The notes: generated from the letters alone by a model not told the origin. 64,000 bases of DNA from Pseudanabaena sp. PCC 6802 (GCF_000332175.1 NZ_KB235910.1:286401-350400); one strand, 5' to 3'; numbered from the stretch's first letter, positions 53,776 through 62,837 are shown. Made by a program: numbers and translations.

Positions 53776-54275
53776 ATATTCGCGAATGGGAGCCAAATTT
53801 TATGAAGAGGGAATTCCCACTTTACTTTGTAAGCATCCAGCAATCTACTAGACACCTAGCTAGGGGATAGATCTTGAGATCCAGGGATATCTGGGGAAAA
53901 AGAGATCGATGGATCGATATCGAATTGGAAATGATTATGCGAAATGATTAGAGTCTTAATTATTCCGCCACTTGGATCTGGCGATTTCTATAATCATTGT
54001 GTTCTAAATACTCCAAGATAGGCTTTTCAGGAGTAGCGGAAACTTCGTGGCACCACCTCAATTCCGAGAAAACAGTAAGTGGGTTGAATTTGCCATAAGG
54101 TTACATCTTAAAACTCAAAATTATTGAGAATCAAACGGCAAATCAAGGTTTTTAACTCTATGTTATTTAGAATATGTTTAGTTATTAGAGGTGCCCTAAT
54201 GTGGTTTATGTATTTACAGAGATTGCCTCAGTATCTAGGGGAGTATGGTGAATATGAAGCGAGTACCATATAAAG
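53776..54275. other. Gene-poor region left of the first insertion sequence
   Basis: About 500 AT-rich bases without a complete gene. On the minus strand, about 53963-54109 is an open stretch without a start codon whose translation (PEKPILEYLEHNDYRNRQI) looks like a protein C-terminus; it may be a remnant. There is a HIP1-free stretch throughout, unlike the core genome. Confidence 0.4.
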
Positions 54276-54369
54276 TGCTCCCCATTGTCAAGACAAAAAA
54301 CTACAAAAATTAAGATAGGAAGTCGCGCAGATAAAGGGTAAGCAAAATAACTACATATTTACCTCCCTA

Positions 54370-55203
54370 TCAGGGTTGTTTAAAATGAACTGTAGACGGG
54401 GGCTGATAGCCCAGAGACTGATGCAGTCTTTCATTGTTGTAGAAGTGGAAATATTTCTCCAATTCCTGCATCGCTTCTTTAACCGATGTATAAGCTTTTG
54501 GGTATACCTCCTCGTACTTCACCGATCGCCATAGTCTCTCTACAAATATGTTGTCTAACGCTCTTCCTCTGCCATCTTGGCTAACCGCTATCCCCTTTTC
54601 CTCTAATCTGCTAGTGAACGCCACACTGGTAAACTGACTGCCTTGATCGGAGTTGAATATCTTGGGTGTGTTCTGAGTCAAAGCCTTCTCCAAGGCGCTC
54701 AGGCAAAAGGTGATGTCCATCGTGTTGGATATTTCCCAAGACAGTACATACCTGCTATACCAGTCGATGACTGCTACCAAATAGATGTATCCTTGGGGCA
54801 GTGGAATGTAGGTGATATCTGTACTCCAGACTTGGTTGGGAGTCGTAATCTCCTCCTCCTTTAAAAGATAGGGATACTTTCTCACATTGTCTTTGGCTAT
54901 ACTGAGGTTTGGTTTGGGATAGATGGCCTCTAGACCCATCATTCGCATCAACCTTCTCACCCGTTTAGGGTTGACAACTTCACCTTGGGTCGCCAACCAG
55001 GCAGTCATTCTTCGCACACCGTAGAAGGGCGTTGCAGTGAACTGTCGGTCTAGCATCCGCATTAGTCTCAGGTTATGCTCGGTTTCTGGTTTGGGTTCGT
55101 AGTAGAAACTAGACCTTGCCAGTCCCAATAGTTCGCACTGCCTGCTGACAGAAATTGACAGATGCGCCGGTTCAACCAATTTTTTTCTCTCAGCTACTGA
55201 CAA
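54370..55203 (-). CDS. IS3-family transposase OrfB
   Basis: 277 residues with an HTH_21 segment (SRQCELLGLARSSFYYEPKP) and an rve integrase core. Catalytic residues are the D of VWSTDITYIPL, the D of IFNSDQGSQF and the E of DNIFVERLWRSVKYEEVY, all present. It overlaps OrfA by 14 bases. A run of nine A residues at the end of OrfA (complement of 55211-55219) is a likely -1 frameshift site to make the OrfAB transposase. Looks intact. Confidence 0.93.
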   Translation of the reverse strand: MSVAERKKLVEPAHLSISVSRQCELLGLARSSFYYEPKPETEHNLRLMRMLDRQFTATPFYGVRRMTAWLATQGEVVNPKRVRRLMRMMGLEAIYPKPNLSIAKDNVRKYPYLLKEEEITTPNQVWSTDITYIPLPQGYIYLVAVIDWYSRYVLSWEISNTMDITFCLSALEKALTQNTPKIFNSDQGSQFTSVAFTSRLEEKGIAVSQDGRGRALDNIFVERLWRSVKYEEVYPKAYTSVKEAMQELEKYFHFYNNERLHQSLGYQPPSTVHFKQP

Positions 55204-55477
55204 TGCCAGATTTTTTTTTCACCCAGTCCAGTTCCACTTTGAGCTGACCTATTTGCTGGTAGAGCGCTGCAGTCAGATCCTCTTGTGTTTTTTGCTTCTG
55301 GCCTCGATTACTGGCAAAAAGGGTTGGTATTTCCTCTAGCAGTTGCTTCTTCCATAGTGTGACTTGTGTAGGGTGTACTTCTGCCTCACTAGCTATTTCG
55401 TTGATTGTTTTCAATCCTTTGGCTGCTTCTAGTGCGATTTTGGCCTTGAATTCCGCACTGTGTTTTTTTCGCTGCAT
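55190..55477 (-). CDS. IS3-family transposase OrfA
   Basis: 95 residues, helix-turn-helix type (HSAEFKAKIALEAAKGLKTI, ASEAEVHPTQVTLWKKQLLE) with a C-terminal leucine-zipper segment (ALYQQIGQLKVELDWVKKK). It binds the element ends and fuses with OrfB by frameshifting at the A-run. Confidence 0.92.
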   Translation of the reverse strand: MQRKKHSAEFKAKIALEAAKGLKTINEIASEAEVHPTQVTLWKKQLLEEIPTLFASNRGQKQKTQEDLTAALYQQIGQLKVELDWVKKKSGIVSS

Positions 55478-55650
55478 TGTTTATAATTTCTCCATACTAT
55501 TGTGGTGATGGTTGGCAGCTTTTCTATCTTAACCTCCTGTCCGATTTCTAGGGAGCATTATAATAACACCTTTACTTGAACGATCTTACATTAAAATTAT
55601 TCAGTAATTATTTCTGGCTATGTAGCTGAGGCACTTGTAAGCAGGTATTA

Positions 55651-56496
55651 ATGAACCGTAATGAGTCGAGAACTAGACAAGATCTAATTGACCCTGCATT
55701 AGTAAGAGCAGGTTGGAATCTCAACGATCGCAGCCAGATAGGGTTTGAAATTCCTGTTGATGGTTACGATGCGGAACCTTGGAATGGCGTTACGGACTAT
55801 TGTCTCTACTTGCCCAATGGGGAAGTAATTGCCGTGGTTGAGGCAAAACGCCAAAGCCGACAGCCTGAAGTAGCAGAGCAACAAGTTCGGCATTACGTTA
55901 CCGAAATAGCTCAACAGCAGAGCTTTCAGCCGTTTGCATTTATGACGAACGGCGATCGCACGTTTTTCTGGGATGTCGATCGCGAGAGTAAGCGGCAAGT
56001 TGCGGGATTTTTCTCGCTGAGGGATTTGCAGAATTTGCTCTATCTGCGTCAGAACAAGATCCCTTTGCAGCAGTTAAGCGTGAATCTGGCGATCGCGGGG
56101 CGGACGTATCAGCAAGAAGCAGTTCAACGGGTAAGCGAGCGGTTTGATGAGGGGCATCGCCGTGCTTTGATGGTGATGGCGACGGGAACGGGCAAAACGC
56201 GCACGATTATGTCTTTGGTCGATTTGTTCTCTAGAGCATCTCAAGCACGTACTGTACTATTTGTTGCCGATCGCGACGAATTAGTTAGGCAGGCGTTAGA
56301 TGACAATTTCAAGGTTTTTTTGCCTGATGAACCACGCGATCGCATCCGTACATACAACATTGACTACACGAAGCGTTTGTATGTTGGTACTTTGCAAACT
56401 TTGGTGAGGTGCTACAAAAAGTTTACGCCTGCTTTTTTTGACTTGATTATCTTTGATGAGTGCCATCGCTCGATTTACAATAGACCTCTTGCAGAT
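55651..56496 (+). pseudogene. hsdR: Type I restriction endonuclease HsdR, cut off after its DECH box
   Basis: 281 codons of the N-terminus. It has the HSDR nuclease region (GVTDYCLYLPNGEVIAVVEA followed by KR: the catalytic PD..ExK block), then the SF2 motor with Walker A MVMATGTGKTRTIMSL, motif Ia VLFVADRDELVRQAL and motif II DLIIFDECHRSIYN. The frame then enters an IS end and stops after five codons. The rest of the motor and the C-terminal domain, over 500 residues in normal HsdR, are not in the window. hsdM and hsdS are also absent. Confidence 0.88.
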
Positions 56497-57562
56497 TAGG
56501 TTGAGGTTGAGTTGCCAAAGAACCCCAAGATAGGAAAATATCAGGACATAGCAATAACGAAAAAGCGTCCTGATGATGAACTATATAATAGCGCAAACCC
56601 TACCTGCTGCACACTAGACCTCTTGCAGATTAGGTTGAGGTTGAGTTGCCAAAGAACCCCAAGATAGGAAAATATCAGGACATAGCAATAACGAAAAAGC
56701 GTCCTGATGATGAACTATATAATAGCGCAAACCCTACCTGCTGCACACTTTAAGCGTCGATTTGGTATCGAGACTAATACGTTCAAAGCAATTGTGAAAG
56801 TGCTTAAACCAGAGTGGCGAGCAACGCCAACACCTGGAGCCAAGCCTAAACTCGGACTAGAAGACCGCATATTGGTTGCCTTCGAGTATTGGCGGGAATA
56901 TCGCACCTACTTTCACATCGCCACTAGTTGGGGCATCAGCGAGTCTACAGTTTGTCGAATAGTGCATTGGGTAGAGGAGACTTTAATCCGCTCACGTCGC
57001 TTTCGACTACCTGGGAAGCGCCAGTTGGTGCGGGGCTTTGGGATACCTACAGTCGCGACGTTGATGTGACTGAAACTCGCATTGAGCGTCCTAAGCGGCA
57101 CCAACGTGCCTTTTATAGCGGCAAACAGAAAGGGCACACGCTCAAATGTCAACTCATAATTGACGCTCTTACTGGGCAGATTATCTGTACGTTTTTCGGC
57201 AAGGGGCGACGGCATGATTTCAAGCTGTTCAAAGCTTCTGGCATCCATTTCCATCCTCAAACCGAGAGTTTGCAGGACAAGGGTTATCAAGGCATCCAGA
57301 AACTGCATCTCTACTGCCGCTTACCCCACAAGAAACCGAAAGGTGGTCAGCTTACGCCCGAGCAGAAAGCGTTCAACCGCCAACTTGCGCGCCAACGGGT
57401 TGGCATTGAGCATGTTAATCGCCGCTTGAAGATCTTCCGCATCTTATCTGGACGCTATCGCAATCGTCGTCACCGCTTTGGTTTGCGTTGCAATCTAATT
57501 GCTGGTCTCTACAATTTTGAACGCTCTCAAGGCTCCTCAGTTGGCTAATTTGCAAGAGGTCT
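56482..57562 (+). mobile_element. IS5-family element preceded by a tandem copy of its left end
   Basis: 56616-57562 is a full element of 947 bases with ends AGACCTCTTGCAGATTAG and CTAATTTGCAAGAGGTCT, each flanked by TA. 56482-56615 repeats the first 134 bases, so an older copy lost everything after its start codon region where the new copy begins. The left boundary interrupts hsdR; the right boundary cuts a toxin-like gene. Confidence 0.82.
56707..57548 (+). pseudogene. IS5-family transposase, frameshifted by a two-base loss
   Basis: The first frame (to 57069) gives the N-terminal half (KRRFGIETNTFKAIVKVLKP, FHIATSWGISESTVCRIVHW). The second gives the DDE half (VDVTETRIERPKRHQRAFYS, GKGRRHDFKLFK, RQRVGIEHVNRRLKIFRIL). 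At 57053-57061 the sequence is GTCGCGACG, but copy B at 58560-58568 has GTCGCGATCG: two bases are missing here, and with them the halves would join in frame. Confidence 0.85.
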
Positions 57563-57567
57563 AATAT

Positions 57568-57870
57568 GTGCAAAATGGATTCCATGGTGAATGGTTTGCT
57601 TTTGAAGACAATGTTGCACGGGATGCTGAATCTTTAGATAGAGATAGATTCTCTATAGATTGGGCTAGATTGTTTCCTGGAGCCTGTGATTGTCTCAAAA
57701 AAGAGAAACCTAAAGAGACTATATTTCATCTCAAAGTAAAGTTAGAATATGGAGATAATCATATTCATCCTCTAAGACCAGTTGCTTACCAAGGTAAAGC
57801 AACATATAGCAATGGAGCTAGTCGTAGTTCTCCCCGTATTAACAACATTCCACAAGAAAGATTACTATGA
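57568..57870 (+). pseudogene. C-terminal remnant of a toxin-like gene
   Basis: A 100-codon frame whose 5' end is the IS right end (in-frame stop at 57562). It reads FHGEWFAFEDNVARDAESLD, LFPGACDCLKKEKPKETIFH and ends NNIPQERLL. I do not recognise the domain. Its stop overlaps the start of a SUKH immunity gene by four bases, which is the layout of polymorphic toxin tails and their immunity genes, so a lost larger toxin is the best guess. Confidence 0.5.
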
Positions 57871-58160
57871 GCATTGAGCAGTGGCAAACATTAATCAAAG
57901 AAATTGAAGTTAAGGATATGAGGATATTAGAGAGTCAAAATAATGAGTTGACAATACAAAAAAAGAAGAAATTTGAAAGATTTGAAGCACTTACAGGTGT
58001 GCCTCTACCGGATGGTTATAAGGAATTTTGTCATGTTTTTGGTACTGGAGGCTTTGGCAAAGACGGGATAAGGATAGTCTATGCTGACTGGGAATATAGT
58101 TTAAGTTTTAGAAGCCATTTAGGAAGTAAAAGGCGCACCAAAAGCAGGTATAAATACTGA
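57867..58160 (+). pseudogene. SMI1/KNR4 (SUKH) immunity protein, 3' end lost
   Basis: 97 codons. ERFEALTGVPLPDGYKEFCH, VFGTGGFGKDGIRIVYADWE is the SUKH signature (LP..YK.F...GSGGF-type). After about residue 85 the sequence passes into an insertion sequence (KRRTKSRYK), so the C-terminal third of the fold is missing. Coupled by ATGA to the toxin-tail remnant. Confidence 0.7.
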
Positions 58161-58185
58161 TGAAGTCTAGTATAAACCTGAAGAG

Positions 58186-58480
58186 ATGCGCCGATCCTAT
58201 AATACCGATTTATCCAACCAAGAATGGGAAATTATCGCACCCATGCTACCCAAACCATCAAAATGGGGTAGGCCACCCAAAACAAATATGCGAGAGTTAC
58301 TGAATGCCATTTTCTATATACTCAAAAATGGTTGTACATGGCAGAATCTACCCCATGACTTTCCGCCTTACTCAACGGTCTATTTCTACTGGCAAAGGTG
58401 GGAAAGAACTGGGCTACTGGAGGAGATTAATCGCAAATTGAGCCAACAATTTAGGGAAAAGGTTAGTAAAGAGGCGACCC
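58186..58480 (+). pseudogene. 5' part of a second IS5-type transposase, truncated
   Basis: About 98 codons: MRRSYNTDLSNQEWEIIAPM, LPKPSKWGRPPKTNMRELLN, AIFYILKNGCTWQNLPHDFP, TVYFYWQRWERTGLLEEINR is the DUF4096 N-terminal domain of IS5-group transposases. At 58481 it is fused to the right part of the other IS5-type element with GAGGAGACTT at the join. The DDE half is missing, so it is dead. Confidence 0.82.
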
Positions 58481-59070
58481 GAGGAGACTTTAATCCGCTC
58501 ACGTCGCTTTCGACTACCTGGGAAGCGCCAGTTGGTGCGGGGCTTTGGGATACCTACAGTCGCGATCGTTGATGTGACTGAAACTCGCATTGAGCGTCCT
58601 AAGCGGCACCAACGTGCCTTTTATAGCGGCAAACAGAAAGGGCACACGCTCAAATGTCAACTCATAATTGACGCTCTTACTGGGCAGATTATCTGTACGT
58701 TTTTCGGCAAGGGGCGACGGCATGATTTCAAGCTGTTCAAAGCTTCTGGCATCCATTTCCATCCTCAAACCGAGAGTTTGCAGGACAAGGGTTATCAAGG
58801 CATCCAGAAACTGCATCTCTACTGCCGCTTACCCCACAAGAAACCGAAAGGTGGTCAGCTTACGCCTGAGCAGAAAGCGTTCAACCGCCAACTTGCGCGC
58901 CAACGGGTTGGCATTGAGCATGTTAATCGCCGCTTGAAGATCTTCCGCATCTTATCTGGACGCTATCGCAATCGTCGTCACCGCTTTGGTTTGCGTTGCA
59001 ATCTAATTGCTGGTCTCTACAATTTTGAACGCTCTCAAGGCTCCTCAGTTGGCTAATTTGCAAGAGGTCT
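58481..59070 (+). pseudogene. Right-hand fragment of the IS5-family element (copy B)
   Basis: 590 bases nearly identical to 56973-57562, including the right end CTAATTTGCAAGAGGTCT. It keeps the two bases lost in copy A (GTCGCGATCGTTGATG), so its DDE-half frame is continuous from GFGIPTVAIVDVTETRIERP to ERSQGSSVG. The left third is absent. The C-terminal frame 58532-59056 is open, but no complete transposase can be made. Confidence 0.85.
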
Positions 59071-59286
59071 ATCGAACGGTTGTGGCGATCGCTGAAATAC
59101 GAGTTGATTTACTTAATCGCTTTCGAAGATGGTATTCATTTGAATAAGGAAGTACGAAAATGGTTTAATTGGTATAATCAAGAGCGTCCGCATCAAGCAT
59201 TGAATTATCGCACCCCAGAACTTGTTTACTGGGAAAGGCTTTCAGGTAGTGTCTCCACTGGAGAATCATTTCCTAAAACCACTTGA
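59071..59286 (+). pseudogene. C-terminal remnant of an IS3-type OrfB
   Basis: Beginning directly at the end of the IS5 fragment, the frame reads IERLWRSLKYELIYLIAFED, EVRKWFNWYNQERPHQALNY, RTPELVYWERLSG: the last catalytic E region and C-terminus of an IS3-family integrase. The rest is missing. From 59287 to 59496 I see no gene. Confidence 0.8.
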
Positions 59287-59505
59287 TGAGGAAATTAGAG
59301 ATCTCAATTTCTCAGAGCTTAGAGATCCCTCAAAGTTGTTCAGGCGATTGGGGCCACTTCATAATGCCAATTGCCATAACCAATCAAAGACCTCAGCCAA
59401 AGCAACCTCCCACCCGTAACCACTTCAGCACAACACAAATGGAAATACTAAAACTTCCTATAGTGTAAGGATTTATCATTAATGCTAAGATTAAAAGGGA
59501 GCATC

Positions 59506-60375
59506 TCAGTTTTGCAAGGCAAGGTTAAGAGAGCCATTAAGGTAAGCAGAACGGTGTTTGAGGACTTGTGGCACATTATCACGGTTCCATTGAGCGCCAG
59601 AGATTTTGATGCGTCTAGCGATTTGCTTAACAGCAGATTCCACTGCGCCAGAACCAATAGAGCAAATCTGCTCGGTTTGGAAATACCAATAATCAGGAAT
59701 ACGATGGCGATGCTTGTGCAGATAAGCAATAAAATTGATGCTCTGAGGACTAGCTAAGTGATTGAGCTCAGCAATAGCTGCAGTCACATTACCCCGCCAC
59801 AAAAAAGCTTCGACCCCAGTCAAAAGTTGAGCTGTAGCCTCAATTTTATGCAGGTTTTCCACCAAATGGAACCAGTCCAAGATTTCATAGCGACTATCAG
59901 GTATAGAGATCTGGGCAATAATATTCCAAATCCCATCATGTCCATCCCCAATACAGGTAACCATATCTGCTAAAGGCTGTCGATTTACCCAGTCTGTTAA
60001 GGCAATGTTATCTTGAAATGTGGCAAATATGGCTTGTCCATGCAAGTTCACAGCTTTATAGTCCTTCCACTCACTTGGCTGTCCAAGTGGCGTGCGCAGT
60101 CTGATTCTGCCTCCATCGACACTTAATTCCTCGACCGACTCTTCTACCTCTAGGGGGCTAAATTCATGGCGATGCACCAGGCGCTGTTGTGTACTGCGCG
60201 ATATTTGCACTCCCATCAACATGGCTAAGTCTTTGGCGGCTTGTTCGTAGGATACATTCGCACTCAAGATCAGGCTACATCTTTCCACATACGGGCTCAC
60301 CTGGCTATAGGGGGCTACTTTGAGCTTCTGCGCTTGCTTTTGCGTGAGGTGGAGCTGTCCGATGCTGCTTTGCAC
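59506..60375 (-). CDS. ISKra4-family transposase, main frame
   Basis: 289 residues. SVDGGRIRLRTPLGQPSEWK, CIGDGHDGIWNIIAQ, LDWFHLVENLHKIEATAQLL and GSGAVESAVKQIARRIKISGAQW are the DDE core of ISKra4 transposases, with D, D and E in VDGG, GDGHDG and GAVES. The N-terminus is encoded in the upstream overlapping frame, so a frameshift fusion is expected. The frame runs to eight bases from the element end. Confidence 0.85.
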   Translation of the reverse strand: MQSSIGQLHLTQKQAQKLKVAPYSQVSPYVERCSLILSANVSYEQAAKDLAMLMGVQISRSTQQRLVHRHEFSPLEVEESVEELSVDGGRIRLRTPLGQPSEWKDYKAVNLHGQAIFATFQDNIALTDWVNRQPLADMVTCIGDGHDGIWNIIAQISIPDSRYEILDWFHLVENLHKIEATAQLLTGVEAFLWRGNVTAAIAELNHLASPQSINFIAYLHKHRHRIPDYWYFQTEQICSIGSGAVESAVKQIARRIKISGAQWNRDNVPQVLKHRSAYLNGSLNLALQN

Positions 60376-60581
60376 TCGCCTGCGGCGTCCTGCTTCTGTG
60401 CCCGTAACTGTGCGGATAAAAAACTCCCTATTTCTGGGCTGACATGTTCGAGGATTTGCTGCCGCACAGCGATTTCGATCCCTTCCAAGCTGGTTAGTTG
60501 TTCCGATGGTGTATTCTGATAAAGGATGGCGGCAATAGCTTGAACGTGCGCTTGCATTTCTTTTTCCTGCTCTGGAGTCAT
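60315..60581 (-). CDS. ISKra4-family transposase, N-terminal frame
   Basis: 88 residues from ATG 60581, helical (EKEMQAHVQAIAAILYQNTP, LEGIEIAVRQQILEHVSPEI), ending in a basic Ser/Lys tail. It overlaps the main frame by 61 bases. In this family the two parts are joined by programmed frameshifting, so this is probably not a separate protein. Confidence 0.75.
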   Translation of the reverse strand: MTPEQEKEMQAHVQAIAAILYQNTPSEQLTSLEGIEIAVRQQILEHVSPEIGSFLSAQLRAQKQDAAGECKAASDSSTSRKSKRRSSK

Positions 60582-60825
60582 GGTTGCTCTCCTTGGGGTT
60601 GGTTTCTCGTATTCCTATCTTCTGATTTCTTCCCCCTTTTGGCTACCCATCTATATTAAGCATTATTACTCAGTGCAAAGTTGAGATGCTCCCAAACTTT
60701 TTGGGAATAGCGATCGCCGCAGTATTTATTCAGGAATATCACCGAAGCGATCGCATTACTGTTTCAGTGCAGAGCGATCGCAGATTTCCCAAACTTACTG
60801 ATTTGCTTGAAACCAGCGATCGCCG

Positions 60826-61623
60826 TTAAATGTCATCAGGATTAATCCCAAGCGATCTGAGGTATGCTGCTAGTTTTTCCTTTTCTTGACGTTCTTGTAA
60901 TTTTTCTTGACGTTCTTGTAATTTTTCCTGACGTTCTTGGATGGCGATCAAACGTTCTTGATCGGCGATCGCCTCAGCTTCTAATCTAGCTTGTTTTTCA
61001 AGCGATCGCTCTTGTTCTGCCTCCTCATAAGAACGTAAAATTTCATTAGAGATGGGGTCAAAGAAGCGAAACCTTTTATTTGGATATAAACGTAGGTCTA
61101 AACCTAATACCTCACTATGCAATGACAACACACCATCTGGCAAAATAGACGGAGCGATCGCCCCATATTTGCCTTGCTCCAGACGCACTCCCTGCAAAGG
61201 CTGCGGTTTTAAATAGTCCCCAGATGGATCGAACTGAAAATATTCCTTGACTCCCAGAGTCCGGTAAATTAACGGATTCTCATCCCGGTCTTTGCGCACC
61301 GTTCCCTTCGAGGTAATCTCTAAGACAAAATCAGGAACCTTGCCGCCTTCTTCCCACAGCTTATAGCTGCGGCGATCTGCACTACTCATGCCAAATACGA
61401 CAAACGTATCCGGTGCGATCTTCTTATCGGGATTATTCTCTTCATAGAAAATGAATAGATTCCCAGACACGTAAACATCCTGTCGAGGCTCGAACCAAAG
61501 CCTGAGTGCCTCTGTCGTATAGCTCAGATTACGCCTCTGTTTATCACCTTCAGCCATCGGCTCAAAGTCCTCTTCCAAATATTCAATTGTGGGGGTTAGC
61601 TTGAGTTCGCCAGAAACAGTCAT
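60826..61623 (-). CDS. Uma2-family nuclease with C-terminal coiled coil
   Basis: 265 residues from ATG 61623. The Uma2 PD-(D/E)XK-like fold (about 15-195) has IAPDTFVVFGM, VPDFVLEITSKGTVRKDRDE (the D..ExxS block) and YRTLGVKEYFQFDPSGD. The last about 65 residues are a charged coil in which ERQEKLQ is repeated three times. Uma2 genes are abundant in cyanobacteria; their role, perhaps linked to mobile elements, is unknown. Divergent from the XRE gene, with 191 bases between. Confidence 0.87.
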   Translation of the reverse strand: MTVSGELKLTPTIEYLEEDFEPMAEGDKQRRNLSYTTEALRLWFEPRQDVYVSGNLFIFYEENNPDKKIAPDTFVVFGMSSADRRSYKLWEEGGKVPDFVLEITSKGTVRKDRDENPLIYRTLGVKEYFQFDPSGDYLKPQPLQGVRLEQGKYGAIAPSILPDGVLSLHSEVLGLDLRLYPNKRFRFFDPISNEILRSYEEAEQERSLEKQARLEAEAIADQERLIAIQERQEKLQERQEKLQERQEKEKLAAYLRSLGINPDDI

Positions 61624-61814
61624 GGTACGGCACTCCAAGACACGTGAGATCCAAGCCTAGATTAACATAATTGCCGAGGTAGATAAGCACGATTTCGTGC
61701 CGAATGCGTTCCGCCGCCCGATCGGTGAACCCAACGCCTACACTGCAAACGGTATTACCATTCCCCTTTACTTCTGACACAATAGATAACAGAAGATTTT
61801 CCAGCGATCGACCC

Positions 61815-62042
61815 ATGCTAATTGAACAGAATATAACGTTAGCCACCCTGGTGCGCGAACTACGCTTTCGATTGGGACTGACCCAGGAACAATTTGCCGC
61901 TGAGTTGGGGGTTACTTTCGTTTCGGTAAATCGCTGGGAGAATAGCAAAACCCAGCCATCGCCAATGGCACTACGACTGATGCAATTGATGTTGCAAGAA
62001 ATGGGCGATCGCGGAGCCGATCTACTAGACCGCTATTTCTGA
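61815..62042 (+). CDS. XRE-type helix-turn-helix regulator
   Basis: 75 residues from ATG 61815 (the frame is open 37 codons further, but that part is unlike a regulator). LVRELRFRLGLTQEQFAAEL, GVTFVSVNRWENSKTQPSPM is a typical Cro/C1 helix-turn-helix with the recognition helix at SVNRWEN. Small size suits an antitoxin or an element repressor. The HU-fusion gene follows after 105 bases on the same strand. Confidence 0.85.
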   Translation: MLIEQNITLATLVRELRFRLGLTQEQFAAELGVTFVSVNRWENSKTQPSPMALRLMQLMLQEMGDRGADLLDRYF

Positions 62043-62147
62043 GCTATTGCATCTGTTATTACACTCTTTCTAGTGACTCAATGTCTCTTACCCTAAGCTG
62101 TCTCTGTAATCGAAACGATAAACACAGAGAAACTTCAGGAGACATCC

Positions 62148-62750
62148 ATGAATCAACTCGAACTAGCCAATGCGATCGCTCAGGAACTTCAGATTGGCGG
62201 TTACGATGCCGATCGCTTCCTCAAAGTCACGCTCGAAAAAATCATCTCGGTGGTGACATCAAATCAACCAGTGGAACTGCAAGGCTTCGGCACATTTGCC
62301 ATGCGCCCTAACGCTCCGCGCACGGGGACAAGTCCTGCTACAGGCGAACCGTTTAATATCCCTGCCCGCTGGTCAGCGTCCTTCAAAATCGATAAAGCTT
62401 TCAAAGAGCGTGTCGAAGCCGTTCCCCTCGATACATCGAGTCCAAGCGTTACACCTGTTGCCGTATCGGACATCATCGCCCCTGGCGACAAACCCTATTA
62501 CTTCACCGTCCAGTTCAGCGACGATATCGGCATCAAAGCCTCTACCATCGGCGGCAAGAACAGCGAACTCGGCGAACTCGATGTGCGCGTGACTGGCCCC
62601 AATGGTTTCAACCAACTTGCCAGAGCCACAAGAACCAAAGCTACTGCCGACAAGAAAGGACGGATCGTTACCTATGCCGTCGGCGCTCCTGGTGGCGTGT
62701 GGGACTTCACCGCTAACGGTCAATACCAGATCGATCTATTAGAGGCGTAA
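62148..62750 (+). CDS. HU-type DNA-binding domain fused to an Ig-like domain
   Basis: 200 residues; GAGACATCC precedes the ATG. Residues 1-90 are an HU/IHF domain: NQLELANAIAQELQIGGYDA, VELQGFGTFAMRPNAPRTGT, PATGEPFNIPARWSASFKID, with the intercalating-proline region in RNP/RTG-like position. Residues about 105-200 (YYFTVQFSDDIGIKASTIGG, LDVRVTGPNGFNQLARATRT, YAVGAPGGVWDFTANGQYQI) match the beta-sandwich Ig-like repeats of secreted cyanobacterial proteins. There is no signal peptide. I know of no standard family with this pairing. Confidence 0.75.
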   Translation: MNQLELANAIAQELQIGGYDADRFLKVTLEKIISVVTSNQPVELQGFGTFAMRPNAPRTGTSPATGEPFNIPARWSASFKIDKAFKERVEAVPLDTSSPSVTPVAVSDIIAPGDKPYYFTVQFSDDIGIKASTIGGKNSELGELDVRVTGPNGFNQLARATRTKATADKKGRIVTYAVGAPGGVWDFTANGQYQIDLLEA

Positions 62751-62762
62751 GTTTCGGACTTG

Positions 62763-62837
62763 ATGGGCAATTTCCTATCGTCCACTACCGTCGGCAACTT
62801 TAACGTGGCAATCCCTGGTGGTAGCGGTGTTGGTTAA
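62763..62837 (+). CDS. Possible 24-residue peptide gene
   Basis: ATG 62763 to TAA 62837 encodes a short, uncharged, Gly/Ser/Thr/Asn-rich peptide (MGNFLSSTTVGNFN ... GGSGVG). It lies 12 bases after the HU-fusion stop, and its stop overlaps the AAGGAGGAG ribosome-binding site of the next gene. Its own ribosome-binding site is weak. It could be a leader peptide, a secreted peptide, or chance. Confidence 0.3.
   Translation: MGNFLSSTTVGNFNVAIPGGSGVG

Larger units (their letters stand above)
54276..55557 (-). mobile_element. IS3-family insertion sequence, apparently complete
   Basis: 1,282 bases. Ends are TGCTCCC (54276) and GGGAGCA (55551), with a further matching internal block TTAAGATAG(G/A)AA about 35 bases in on each side. 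It carries the two overlapping frames expected of IS3 elements. No clear target duplication is visible. Confidence 0.75.
59497..60693 (-). mobile_element. ISKra4-type insertion sequence
   Basis: About 1,197 bases with ends GGGAGCATCTCAGTTTTGCA (59497) and its counterpart reading TGCAAAGTTGAGATGCTCCC (60674), imperfect inverted repeats. It holds two overlapping minus-strand frames, as usual for the family. Confidence 0.7.

Noticed and set aside
59222..59468. Overlapping short plus-strand frames after the IS3 remnant
   Set aside because: They use other frames of transposase or non-coding sequence and have no ribosome-binding site.
61583..61948. 121-codon minus-strand frame between Uma2 and XRE genes (RAAERIRHEIVLIYLGNYVN)
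   Set aside because: Overlaps the helix-turn-helix gene antisense. A plus-strand open stretch in the same place also lacks a start. Neither matches a family I know; a remnant is possible.
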